In this document: positions 6,774 through 13,826 of the stretch, one piece after another
How positions within the stretch are numbered: position 1 is the stretch's first letter
Layout: every line of letters starts with the position of its first letter
DNA from: an uncultured Wenzhouxiangella sp.
GTDB taxonomy: Bacteria > Pseudomonadota > Gammaproteobacteria > Xanthomonadales > Wenzhouxiangellaceae
Length of the DNA stretch: 16,230 nt
Direction: 5' to 3'
Assembly (NCBI GenBank): GCA_937876395.1
Contig: CALEIM010000185.1
Location: 1 to 16,230, forward strand
Notes under the pieces: generated by a model
Seen by the model: only the letters and a program-made list of their open reading frames with translations
What the model was told of the DNA's origin: nothing
Databases searched by the model: none
Program-made: the position numbers and the translations under genes

Positions 6774-7472
6774 ATGAATACACCAACGATACTTGTAGTG
6801 GAAGACGACGAGGCGATTCGCGACATGATCGTCTTCAATCTGGAACGCTCCGGCTATCGAGCGCTGGAGGCCGGCGATTGCCAGTCAGCGCGCGTGCTGA
6901 TTGCCGATGAGCTGCCGGATCTTGTGCTGCTCGACTGGATGCTGCCCGACAGCAGCGGCGTGGAGCTGGCGCGCAGTTTGCGCCGCGATGAGCTGACCCG
7001 CGAAACCCCGATCATCATGCTCACCGCGCGCAGCATGGAAGACGACAAGGTCCGCGGCCTTGACAGCGGCGCCGATGACTACGTCACCAAGCCGTTCGGT
7101 GCACGCGAGCTGATCGCCCGCATCAATGCGTTGCTGCGCCGCACGGCACCGGGTGGCGCCGATGAGCTGGTCGAGGCCGGCGGTCTCAAGCTCAACACGG
7201 CCAGCCATCGGGTGACCGGCAAGGGCAAGCCGATCGAACTCGGCCCGACTGAATTTCGCATGCTGCGCTTTTTCATGACTCATCCGGAGCGCGTCTATTC
7301 GCGTTCGCAGTTGCTCGACCGGATCTGGGGCGGCGGCGTCTACATCGAAGAGCGCACCGTAGATGTCCACGTGCTCAGGCTGCGCAAGGCGCTGGCACCG
7401 CTCGGCCTTGAGGGCTATATCCAGACCGTGCGTGGCGCTGGCTACCGTTTTTCGGCCGACCAGACGGATTGA
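6774..7472 (+). CDS. phoB: Phosphate regulon response regulator PhoB
   Basis: OmpR-family response regulator of 232 residues that binds Pho boxes and recruits RNA polymerase when phosphorylated by PhoR. The receiver domain (about 4-120) has the acidic pair D11-D12, phospho-acceptor D54 in LVLLDWMLPDSSG, T84 in MLTAR and K106 in VTKPFGARELIARI. The DNA-binding winged helix (about 135-230) contains ELGPTEFRMLRFFMTHPERVYSR in two conserved stretches, RTVDVHVLRLRKAL and the terminal TVRGAGYRFS. This is the PhoB form rather than a generic OmpR homologue, and the phoR neighbour and Pho boxes agree. ATG 6774 starts the family's conserved N-terminus. phoR begins 3 nt after the stop. Confidence 0.97.
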   Translation: MNTPTILVVEDDEAIRDMIVFNLERSGYRALEAGDCQSARVLIADELPDLVLLDWMLPDSSGVELARSLRRDELTRETPIIMLTARSMEDDKVRGLDSGADDYVTKPFGARELIARINALLRRTAPGGADELVEAGGLKLNTASHRVTGKGKPIELGPTEFRMLRFFMTHPERVYSRSQLLDRIWGGGVYIEERTVDVHVLRLRKALAPLGLEGYIQTVRGAGYRFSADQTD

Positions 7473-7475
7473 TCG

Positions 7476-8765
7476 ATGACACGCAGTTGGGTCAGTGAAC
7501 TTCGAATGCTGGCCCTGCTGCTGCTGGCGGCGCTGGGTGCAAGCCTGCTGCTGGGCCATGCGGGATGGCTGATTGCCGTGGCCCTGGCGGTATTTCTGGC
7601 GCGCTGGTTTTGGCAACTAAATCGCCTGGACCGATGGCTGGCCAGCCGGCGCCTCAATCCACCTGAAGCCAGCGGGATATGGGGCCATGTTTTCGACCAA
7701 TATCATCAGCTTCGTCAGCGACAATTCAAAAGCAAAAAACGTCTGACCCAGGTCATTCACGAGTTTCGTGAATCCACCGCGGCCATGCCGGACGGCACCT
7801 TGGTGCTCAACGACGAGTTTCAGATTTTATGGTGCAATCGGGCCGCCAACCGTTTGCTGGGGCTGGTCAGTCGGCGCGATCTGGGCCAGCCGGTAACCAA
7901 CCTGATCCGCAGCCCGAGTCTTGCCGCCTACCTCGAAGCGGGCGAGTTCGAGCAGGCGATTGAAATTCACTCACCGCTCGATGAAAGCCGCACCCTGATG
8001 CTCCAGCTAGTGCCTTATGGCAGGCAGCAGTTTTTGTTGATCGTTCGCGACGTCACCCGCCTGGTTCGCCTGCAGGCCATGCGCCGTGATTTTGTCGCCA
8101 ATGCATCGCATGAGCTGCGCTCGCCACTGACCGTGCTGGCCGGCTATCTCGACATGCTGGCCTCCAGTAATGAACTGGGGCCGGACTGGGAACAGCCGCT
8201 GGCCGAGATGCAGTCCCAATGCCAGCGTATGACCAGTCTGCTCAATGATCTGCTTGAGCTGTCGCGGATCGAAACGGATGAAGCAGATGCCCATTACGAT
8301 GAAATCATCAATATCACTGGTCTGATTGAGCGAATCGCCTCCGCGACTCAGGCGGTGGATCAAGATACCCATGCGCTGCAAATAGAGGCGGTCCCAGGGC
8401 TGCACCTGCGCGGGGTTGAAGTCGAAATTTACAGCGCCTTCTCCAATCTGGTCGCCAATGCACTGCGCTATAGCCCGGACGGCAAGCCGGTGACGATCCG
8501 CTGGTTTGCCGCTGAAGGGGGCGGTGCGGTGTTCGAGGTGATCGACCAGGGTATCGGCATCGACCCCAAATACCTGCCATTCATCACCCAGCGGTTTTAT
8601 CGCATCGATAGCTCACACAGCCGCAAACAGAGCGGCACCGGCCTGGGCCTGGCAATCGTCAAACACGTTCTCAAACGCCATGGCGCCGAACTTGAAATTG
8701 AATCCACTCCCGGCCAGGGCAGCACGTTCCGCTGTCTTTTTCCGGCCCGCCGGGTAGCCGGGTAG
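7476..8765 (+). CDS. phoR: Phosphate regulon sensor histidine kinase PhoR
   Basis: Inner-membrane histidine kinase of 429 residues (E. coli PhoR 431) that phosphorylates PhoB in low phosphate and dephosphorylates it in excess. Two hydrophobic helices near the N-terminus (about 10-26 and 29-46) leave almost no periplasmic loop, as is normal for PhoR, which senses through the Pst-PhoU complex. A linker (about 50-100) precedes a PAS domain (about 100-195). The dimerisation domain carries H212 in FVANASHELRSPLTVLAGYL. The ATPase domain has the N box (NLVANALRYSP, 324-334), the DxGxG motif (D357QGIG) and GTGLGLAIV (387-395). It is separated from phoB by only 3 nt and shares its promoter. No terminator follows; the tandem 64-bp repeats start 18 nt after the stop. 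Confidence 0.97.
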   Translation: MTRSWVSELRMLALLLLAALGASLLLGHAGWLIAVALAVFLARWFWQLNRLDRWLASRRLNPPEASGIWGHVFDQYHQLRQRQFKSKKRLTQVIHEFRESTAAMPDGTLVLNDEFQILWCNRAANRLLGLVSRRDLGQPVTNLIRSPSLAAYLEAGEFEQAIEIHSPLDESRTLMLQLVPYGRQQFLLIVRDVTRLVRLQAMRRDFVANASHELRSPLTVLAGYLDMLASSNELGPDWEQPLAEMQSQCQRMTSLLNDLLELSRIETDEADAHYDEIINITGLIERIASATQAVDQDTHALQIEAVPGLHLRGVEVEIYSAFSNLVANALRYSPDGKPVTIRWFAAEGGGAVFEVIDQGIGIDPKYLPFITQRFYRIDSSHSRKQSGTGLGLAIVKHVLKRHGAELEIESTPGQGSTFRCLFPARRVAG

Positions 8766-8782
8766 CCTGGTCCGTCGGCAGC

Positions 8783-8974
8783 GCAGGCAATGGAGACCGG
8801 GCGGTTTCGCGCAGCGAAGAAGCCCGGTCGGAATGCCGTGGCGCGTGCAGGCAATGGAGACCGGGCGGTTTCGCGCAGCGAAGAAGCCCGGTCGGAATGC
8901 CGTGGCGCGTGCAGGCAATGGAGACCGGGCGGTTTCGCGCAGTGAAGAAGCCCGGTCGGAATGCCGTAGCGCGT
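8783..8974. repeat. Three tandem copies of a 64-bp palindromic (REP-like) element
   Basis: Three head-to-tail copies begin at 8783, 8847 and 8911. Copies 1 and 2 look identical; copy 3 differs at two bases. Each contains a long hairpin: in copy 1, arms GACCGGGC (8795-8802) and GCCCGGTC (8822-8829) enclose a second stem, TTCGC (8806-8810) and GCGAA (8814-8818), around a 3-nt loop. An outer GGCA/TGCC pairing extends it. The change in the inner stem of copy 3 (GCGAA to GTGAA) keeps pairing through a G-U wobble. A period of 64 is not a multiple of 3 and there is no coding signal. It resembles intergenic repetitive extragenic palindromes, although no transposase gene is in the window. No T-run follows, so it is not a standard terminator. 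Confidence 0.9.
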
Positions 8975-9033
8975 GTCGGACCGACCTACGATTCCCTAAG
9001 CTAGTAGATACTACTTTCTTCCCCTTCAAGCGT

Positions 9034-9073
9034 TTGTCACTAAAGCATCATCGACGCGTCACTCCAGCGTCAT
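9034..9073 (+). promoter_or_regulatory. Double Pho box of the porin gene (four 11-bp-phased repeats)
   Basis: TTGTCAC (9034-9040), GCATCAT (9045-9051), GCGTCAC (9056-9062) and GCGTCAT (9067-9073) are spaced exactly 11 bp apart, enough for two PhoB dimers. TAGTCT (9084-9089) is the -10 candidate, starting 14 nt after the last TCA. Transcription would begin near 9096. This places the porin in the Pho regulon. Confidence 0.82.
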
Positions 9074-9099
9074 TCATCACTTCTAGTCTGTCGATTGCC

Positions 9100-9129
9100 C
9101 TTGAGGAAAGGCGCCTGCCGTTCCTCAGG
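9100..9129 (+). promoter_or_regulatory. Hairpin near the 5' end of the predicted porin mRNA
   Basis: CTTGAGGAA (9100-9108) pairs with TTCCTCAGG (9121-9129) over 9 bp, with one wobble pair. It lies only a few nucleotides after the predicted start site (about 9096) and about 90 nt before the ATG. Hairpins this close to a 5' end can stabilise outer-membrane-protein mRNAs; that role is inferred here. Confidence 0.45.
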
Positions 9130-9220
9130 CTGAGCAAATCGCATGACGGTGCCGGTAACAGGCCCGTTTGAACCTGACCCGGACAGACTGCTGCCGGGGC
9201 AAAACTGGAGATGAAGAGTG

Positions 9221-10228
9221 ATGAAAAAAGCCCTGCTTCCATTGGCCATTCTGGCCGCCTTGCCGGTGACTGCCATGGCTGAATATGAAATCAAGCTGTA
9301 TGGCCGAGCCAATGTATCCGTTGACTATCTTGATGATGGTGCCGATTACTCCAAGGCCAATCTGTCCAGCAACTCCTCGCGTCTCGGCTTTCGGGCCCAG
9401 CGTGATTTCGACGGAATTGTCGCCATCATGCAGATCGAGCAGGAAATCGATTACAGCGACAGCGGCTCAAGCTGGGCCAGCCGTGACACCTACGTTGGCT
9501 TGCGCGGCGATTTTGGCCTGATCCGGGCGGGCAAGTTTGATACGCCTTTCAAGCAGGCGCGTGGCCCGGCCAATTTGTTTGGTGACCAGCTCGGCGATAT
9601 GCGCAACCTGACTCGCGCCTACGACGGCCGTTTTGATGAGCGTATGCCCAACACCCTGCATTACCAGACACCCAGCATGAGCGGCTTTCAGCTTAACCTC
9701 GCCTGGTCCCTGCATGAAGGCAGTGATGCCGACGCCGACGGCGACGACGATGCCTACAGCACTTCACTGACCTGGAAGAGCGGTAACTTTGACCTGGCCC
9801 TGGCCTATGAGACCTTCGATTCAAACCGCAGTCGCGGCGGTCGTGATGCCGTTCGTCTGGCCGCTGCCTACAACCTGGGGCGCACGACTCTGGCCGGTTT
9901 TTACCAGACCATCGAGCACGACAATTCGCAGTTTGACAGCGATGTCTACGGAATTGGAGCCAGCTACAAGCTGACCGACAAAACGCAGCTCAAGGGGCAT
10001 TATCTGGTTCGCTCAGGTGATATTGATGATGCCGATTCTGATCTGCTTGCTGTAGGTGTCGAGCACCGCCTTGGCAGTCAGCTTCGTGTCTATGCCAACT
10101 ATGCTTTCGTAGGCAACGATGCCAATGCCAATCTCAATCCATGGAGCCAGGCGCGGACGACCAGCACGCCGGGTGCCTACGATGAAACCGCATCCGGACT
10201 GTCGCTGGGTCTGAGGTTTGACTTCTGA
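9221..10228 (+). CDS. Outer-membrane general porin (Porin_4 / gram-negative porin family), Pho-regulated
   Basis: A 335-residue trimeric-porin-type outer-membrane channel. It has a signal peptide with cleavage expected after residue 20 (VTAMA, then EYEIKLYGRA). Mature sequence features alternating beta-strands, YVGLRGDFGLIRAGKFDTPF (91-110), the constriction-loop segment GRFDERMPNTLHYQTP (136-151) and a C-terminal phenylalanine in LGLRFDF, the assembly signal for the Bam complex. Residues 169-177 are very acidic and contain a DxDxDG pattern. The start ATG 9221 is preferred over GTG 9218, with GGAG at 9207-9210. The double Pho box and the position between phoR and pstS imply that it admits phosphate or phosphate esters during starvation, as PhoE or OprP do elsewhere. 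It belongs to a different porin family from OprP, and the acidic loop gives no sign of anion selectivity. Confidence 0.9.
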   Translation: MKKALLPLAILAALPVTAMAEYEIKLYGRANVSVDYLDDGADYSKANLSSNSSRLGFRAQRDFDGIVAIMQIEQEIDYSDSGSSWASRDTYVGLRGDFGLIRAGKFDTPFKQARGPANLFGDQLGDMRNLTRAYDGRFDERMPNTLHYQTPSMSGFQLNLAWSLHEGSDADADGDDDAYSTSLTWKSGNFDLALAYETFDSNRSRGGRDAVRLAAAYNLGRTTLAGFYQTIEHDNSQFDSDVYGIGASYKLTDKTQLKGHYLVRSGDIDDADSDLLAVGVEHRLGSQLRVYANYAFVGNDANANLNPWSQARTTSTPGAYDETASGLSLGLRFDF

Positions 10229-10241
10229 TCGGATGGATGCC

Positions 10242-10281
10242 GGGTCAGCCTTGTAACCAACTGCCGTCATCCAATCGTCAC
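10242..10281 (+). promoter_or_regulatory. pstS: Pho box region of pstS
   Basis: CCGTCAT (10264-10270) and TCGTCAC (10275-10281) form a good Pho box with 11-bp spacing. GGGTCAG (10242-10248) is in phase two turns upstream, and the repeat between them is degenerate (GTAACCA). TAAACT (10292-10297) is the -10 candidate, 14 nt after the last TCA. Transcription would start near 10304, with a leader of about 46 nt. Confidence 0.82.
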
Positions 10282-10349
10282 ACAAGCCCCCTAAACTTTT
10301 AAATGAAACCTGCAAACGCCCCTAACCAGGGAAAACGGAGTAGTAAACC

Positions 10350-11303
10350 ATGAAAAAGCTGATTTCCGCCGCGGCCATCGGGGCCGCTTTCGCAGCCAGC
10401 TCAACCTTTGCTGATGTGGACCCGGATCTGCCCGAGTATCAGCCGGTCGCCGGAGTTTCCGGCAGCCTGTCATCGATTGGCTCGGACACGCTCAATAATC
10501 TGATGACGCTGTGGGCCGAGGAGTTCCAGAGCTACTATCCCAATGTCAATATCGAGATTCAGGGTGCCGGCACCTCGACCGCGCCGCCAGCGATGACCGA
10601 GGGCACGGCGAACTTTGGACCCATGAGCCGCCAGCCGCGCGACAGCGAGCAGGCCGCCTTCGAAGAGCGTCACGGCTATCCGATGAGCATTGTCGGTGTT
10701 GGCATCGACACCATTGCCGTCTACGTCCATCGCGATAACCCGATCGAGGGCCTGACCATTGAGCAGCTCGATGCGATCTTTACCTCCACACGGCGCTGCG
10801 GTGGTCCTGAAGACATCACTCGCTGGGGTCAGGTCGGTCTGGAAGGCGCCTGGGCGAACCGCGATATCACCCTGTACTCACGGAATGCGGTGTCGGGCAC
10901 TTACGGCTATTTCCGCCAGCATGCCCTGTGCGACGGCGATTTCCGCGACTCGATCAATGAGCAGCCCGGATCGTCTTCGGTGGTTCAGGGTGTGGCCGAG
11001 TCGATCAACGGCATCGGCTATTCAGGCATCGGCTACCGGACTTCGGGCGTGCGCGCCATCGCCGTGGGCAACCCGCCGGTCGAGCCCAGTGGTGAAACGG
11101 CTGCTGACGGCTCTTATCCGCTGGCCCGCTTTCTCTACGTGGCGGTCAACAAGCACCCCAACCGCGACCTGAACCCGCTCGAGCGTGAGTTCCTGCGCCT
11201 GGTGCTGTCCCGTCAGGGTCAGGAAATCGTGGTGCGTGATGGCTATATCCCGTTGCCGGCGACCGTTGCCAAGCGCTTTCGCAGCGAGCTTGGCCTCGAC
11301 TGA
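10350..11303 (+). CDS. pstS: Phosphate ABC transporter, periplasmic phosphate-binding protein
   Basis: PstS captures inorganic phosphate in the periplasm and delivers it to PstCA. The 317-residue precursor has a signal peptide (MKKLISAAAIGAAFAASSTFA, cut here as residues 1-21). Phosphate-site loops are visible: GSDTLNNLM (44-52), GAGTSTAP (72-79) and GPMSR (90-94), and YSRNAVSGTYGYF (176-188) matches the SGT turn that contacts phosphate in E. coli PstS. VAESINGIGYSGIGY is the late conserved stretch. Only two cysteines are apparent in the mature chain, C150 and C194, and they could form a disulphide. The start has CGGAG at 10336-10340. Its own Pho box upstream and a terminator downstream isolate it from pstC, allowing much higher expression than the permease. 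Confidence 0.97.
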   Translation: MKKLISAAAIGAAFAASSTFADVDPDLPEYQPVAGVSGSLSSIGSDTLNNLMTLWAEEFQSYYPNVNIEIQGAGTSTAPPAMTEGTANFGPMSRQPRDSEQAAFEERHGYPMSIVGVGIDTIAVYVHRDNPIEGLTIEQLDAIFTSTRRCGGPEDITRWGQVGLEGAWANRDITLYSRNAVSGTYGYFRQHALCDGDFRDSINEQPGSSSVVQGVAESINGIGYSGIGYRTSGVRAIAVGNPPVEPSGETAADGSYPLARFLYVAVNKHPNRDLNPLEREFLRLVLSRQGQEIVVRDGYIPLPATVAKRFRSELGLD

Positions 11304-11335
11304 ATCTCCGCCGAAGTCTCTTTAGCGGACTCTCC

Positions 11336-11371
11336 ACAGACACCCTGCCTGGTCAGGGTGTCTGTCTTTTT
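11336..11371 (+). terminator. Intrinsic terminator after pstS
   Basis: A perfect 12-bp stem, ACAGACACCCTG (11336-11347) and CAGGGTGTCTGT (11354-11365), encloses a 6-nt loop and is followed by CTTTTT. It lies 33 nt after the pstS stop and before the pstC Pho box. Confidence 0.93.
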
Positions 11372-11421
11372 GGATGGCGTTAGCAATCGCCGCCGGCATT
11401 CTTCATGCAGCCTCACCAATC

Positions 11422-11450
11422 CTGTCATATCACTGACATATTGACGTCAT
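11422..11450 (+). promoter_or_regulatory. pstC: Pho box array of pstCAB (three 11-bp-phased repeats)
   Basis: CTGTCAT (11422-11428), CTGACAT (11433-11439) and ACGTCAT (11444-11450) are 11 bp apart. The first is a perfect consensus 7-mer. TAGACT (11450-11455) starts 14 nt after the central triplet of the second repeat and is the likely -10; the third repeat then abuts it. Transcription would begin near 11462. Confidence 0.85.
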
Positions 11451-11509
11451 AGACTGCGAGCCGTAATGACTGCTCAAGCATCGCTCAGGCCCCGGAAGTG
11501 AACTCCTCA

Positions 11510-13798
11510 ATGTCGTCGAACTCAAGCCCGGATTCAGCCGCTGTATCTGCTAACGGCAGGAGATCAACCTGCGCCACGCGTTCGCGCCTGCGCCGGGTTC
11601 GCCGCGGCAAAGACCTGGCCACTCGGGTGCTGGTGTCGGCGGCTGGTTACGGCGTAGTCATTTCCCTGGCGCTGATTTTCATCTTTCTGTTTGTTGAAGT
11701 GCTGCCGCTGCTGCGCAATGCCAGCCTGGAGCCAGCCCACAGCTACGAGCTGCCGGGCAGCGAGACGGAAACCCGCTTTCTGGCCATGGAGCGCTACCGC
11801 GAAGCGGCGGTGCGTTTTGCCGCCGATGGCACGGTGACTTTTTTCGACCCGACCGATGGCCGCCAGCTCAAGCAGCGGGTGGTGGATTTTGACGGTGCCG
11901 AAATCGTCAGCTTTGCCAGCGCCGAGCCAGGTACAGGTGTAGTTGCCTATGGCCTCGACGATGGTCGTCTGGCGCTGGTGCAACATGAATATGATCTGAG
12001 CTATCCCGACGATGTTCGCCTGGTCAGCCCGAAGCTGAGTTTTCCGCTGGGTGATGCGCTTTTGACCATCGACGAGCAGGGTCAGGCGCTCGACATGATC
12101 GCGGTGCAGCGCGGCGATCGCGGCATTGGCATAGTCGCCTGGACGGCCGACGGCCGGCTGCTCCTGACCCGCTTTGAAAGCCGCCGCTCATTCCTGACCG
12201 GTGAGACCGAGTTCATCCCGCGCGCCTACGAGTTGCCTGCACCGGCAGCTTCCCCCACGCGCATTCTGGTCGATTCAGGTATGCGTAATCTGCTGATTGG
12301 CGACGCCCGGGGTTTCCTGCACTACTACGATATTTCCACGCCTGAGCAGACGGTGTTGAGTGACAGTCAGCGAGTCATTGAGGGGGCACAGGCCAGCGTG
12401 GCCAGCATGGAGTTTCTGCTCGGTACGGTATCGGTGATTGTCGGTGGTTCAGACGGCAGCCTGGCCCAGTATTTTCTGGTTCGCGATGAAGACAATATCG
12501 GTCGGCTGACCCGCATTCGCGAGTTTCGCCAGCATCCGGCCGCAATCACCGCCATTTTCCCCGAGTACTCGCGTAAAGGCTTTGTGGTGGGCGATGCCGG
12601 CGGGCATCTGGGCGTGCATTACGCCACCTCGGCGAGCACGCTGTTGCTGCGTCAGGTTTCCGAACAGCCTATCCGACAGATTGCCGTGGCCCCACGCAAT
12701 GACGCCGTGATCTGGGATGACGACAGCGATCAGCTGCATTACGCCGAGCTGTGGAACGAACACCCCGAATCGTCGTTTCGGGCGCTGTGGAACAAGGTCT
12801 GGTACGAGGGCCGGGCTGATCCAGACTACGTCTGGCAGTCCTCGTCGGCTACTGATGAATACGAGCCCAAGCTGTCGCTGGTGCCGCTGTCGGTTGGCAC
12901 GCTCAAGGCGGCGTTCTACGCCATGCTGTTTGCCATGCCGTTGGCGATCTTCGGCGCGATCTATACCGCTTATTTCATGAGCCCGAAAATGCGCGCGTTG
13001 GTCAAGCCGACCATCGAGATCATGGAGGCTTTGCCGACGGTGATTCTTGGCTTTCTGGCCGGCCTGTGGATGGCGCCGTTTATCGAAAGCCATTTGCCAG
13101 CGACATTCTCCGTTGTGGTTTTGATGCCGCTGTTCATGCTGGTGACGGCCTGGTTGTGGACGCGCCTGCCGCGCTCCTGGCGTCAGCACCTTCCGGGTGG
13201 CTGGGAAGCCGGCATCCTGATTCCGGTGGTCTTGTTGACCAGCTGGCTGTGCATATTTTTAAGCCCGCTGATTGAAATCTGGCTGTTTGATGGCTCGATG
13301 CGTCAGTGGTTTACCAATGTCGGCATTACCTACGATCAGCGCAACGCCATGGTGGTTGGCGTAGCGATGGGTTTTGCCGTGATTCCAACCATTTTCTCCA
13401 TTGCCGAAGACGCTGTATTCAACGTGCCCAAACACCTCACCCAGGGTTCGCTGGCGCTTGGCGCAACGCCCTGGCAGACCGTTATCGGCGTCGTTCTGCT
13501 GACCGCCAGCCCCGGAATTTTCTCGGCGGTGATGATCGGTTTCGGTCGGGCGGTAGGCGAGACCATGATTGTACTAATGGCGACCGGCAACTCGCCGGTG
13601 GTCAATTTCAACCTGTTTGAGGGTATGCGTACGCTGTCGGCCAATATTGCCGTGGAAATGCCGGAAGCGGCGGTAGGCAGCACTCACTACCGGCTGCTGT
13701 TTCTGGCGGCCCTGGTGCTGTTTGGATTCACCTTTATTCTCAATACCATCGCCGAACTGGTGCGCCAGCGGCTCAGGATCAAGTACAGCTCACTGTAA
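11510..13798 (+). CDS. pstC: Phosphate ABC transporter permease PstC, long form
   Basis: Inner-membrane permease subunit of the Pst phosphate transporter. At 762 residues it is far longer than E. coli PstC (319), but of the long type found in Pseudomonas. A basic cytoplasmic tail leads to TM1 (about 41-68). Residues about 69-455 are a hydrophilic domain placed in the periplasm by topology, with repeated short beta segments such as GIGIVAWTADGRLLLTRF, suggestive of a beta-propeller-like fold. The permease core follows (about 466-762): KAAFYAMLFAMPLAIFGAIY, IEIMEALPTVILGFLAGLW, the ABC coupling loop SLALGATPWQTV and GFGRAVGETMIVLMATGNSP. ATG 11510 is chosen over GTG 11498 because GGAAG (11494-11498) is then at a workable distance. 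A Pho box array lies upstream; pstA starts 28 nt after the stop. Confidence 0.93.
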   Translation: MSSNSSPDSAAVSANGRRSTCATRSRLRRVRRGKDLATRVLVSAAGYGVVISLALIFIFLFVEVLPLLRNASLEPAHSYELPGSETETRFLAMERYREAAVRFAADGTVTFFDPTDGRQLKQRVVDFDGAEIVSFASAEPGTGVVAYGLDDGRLALVQHEYDLSYPDDVRLVSPKLSFPLGDALLTIDEQGQALDMIAVQRGDRGIGIVAWTADGRLLLTRFESRRSFLTGETEFIPRAYELPAPAASPTRILVDSGMRNLLIGDARGFLHYYDISTPEQTVLSDSQRVIEGAQASVASMEFLLGTVSVIVGGSDGSLAQYFLVRDEDNIGRLTRIREFRQHPAAITAIFPEYSRKGFVVGDAGGHLGVHYATSASTLLLRQVSEQPIRQIAVAPRNDAVIWDDDSDQLHYAELWNEHPESSFRALWNKVWYEGRADPDYVWQSSSATDEYEPKLSLVPLSVGTLKAAFYAMLFAMPLAIFGAIYTAYFMSPKMRALVKPTIEIMEALPTVILGFLAGLWMAPFIESHLPATFSVVVLMPLFMLVTAWLWTRLPRSWRQHLPGGWEAGILIPVVLLTSWLCIFLSPLIEIWLFDGSMRQWFTNVGITYDQRNAMVVGVAMGFAVIPTIFSIAEDAVFNVPKHLTQGSLALGATPWQTVIGVVLLTASPGIFSAVMIGFGRAVGETMIVLMATGNSPVVNFNLFEGMRTLSANIAVEMPEAAVGSTHYRLLFLAALVLFGFTFILNTIAELVRQRLRIKYSSL

Positions 13799-13826
13799 TG
13801 CACAAGCAGGCGACAAGGTGGTTGAG

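Larger units (their letters stand above)
8766..9220. other. Non-coding region between phoR and the porin gene
   Basis: This 455-bp gap holds, in order, the three 64-bp repeats (8783-8974), a small palindrome GTCGG-A-CCGAC (8975-8985), an AT-rich stretch with a weak hairpin AGTAG/CTACT (9003-9015), a four-repeat Pho box array (9034-9073), a -10 candidate (9084-9089), a hairpin near the predicted 5' end of the mRNA (9100-9129) and the porin leader. No open frame in it has protein-like character. Confidence 0.8.

Noticed and set aside
6885..7616. 243-residue open frame antisense to phoB and phoR
   Set aside because: It spans the junction of two firmly identified genes on the other strand and has no recognisable domain.
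8783..8974. Possible CRISPR array
   Set aside because: The 64-bp units are directly adjacent with no unique spacers, and no cas gene is present.
9003..9024. AT-rich hairpin AGTAG/CTACT with a pyrimidine tail as a phoR terminator
   Set aside because: The stem is only 5 bp and AT-rich, so it is too weak to call.
8833..9171. 112-residue open frame across the tandem repeats
   Set aside because: It begins inside a repeat whose 64-bp period breaks frame, covers the Pho boxes and leader of the porin, and shows no protein-like composition.
12449..13189. 246-residue open frame antisense to pstC
   Set aside because: It lies opposite conserved PstC sequence and is rich in H, R and Q, as expected of a complement-strand shadow.
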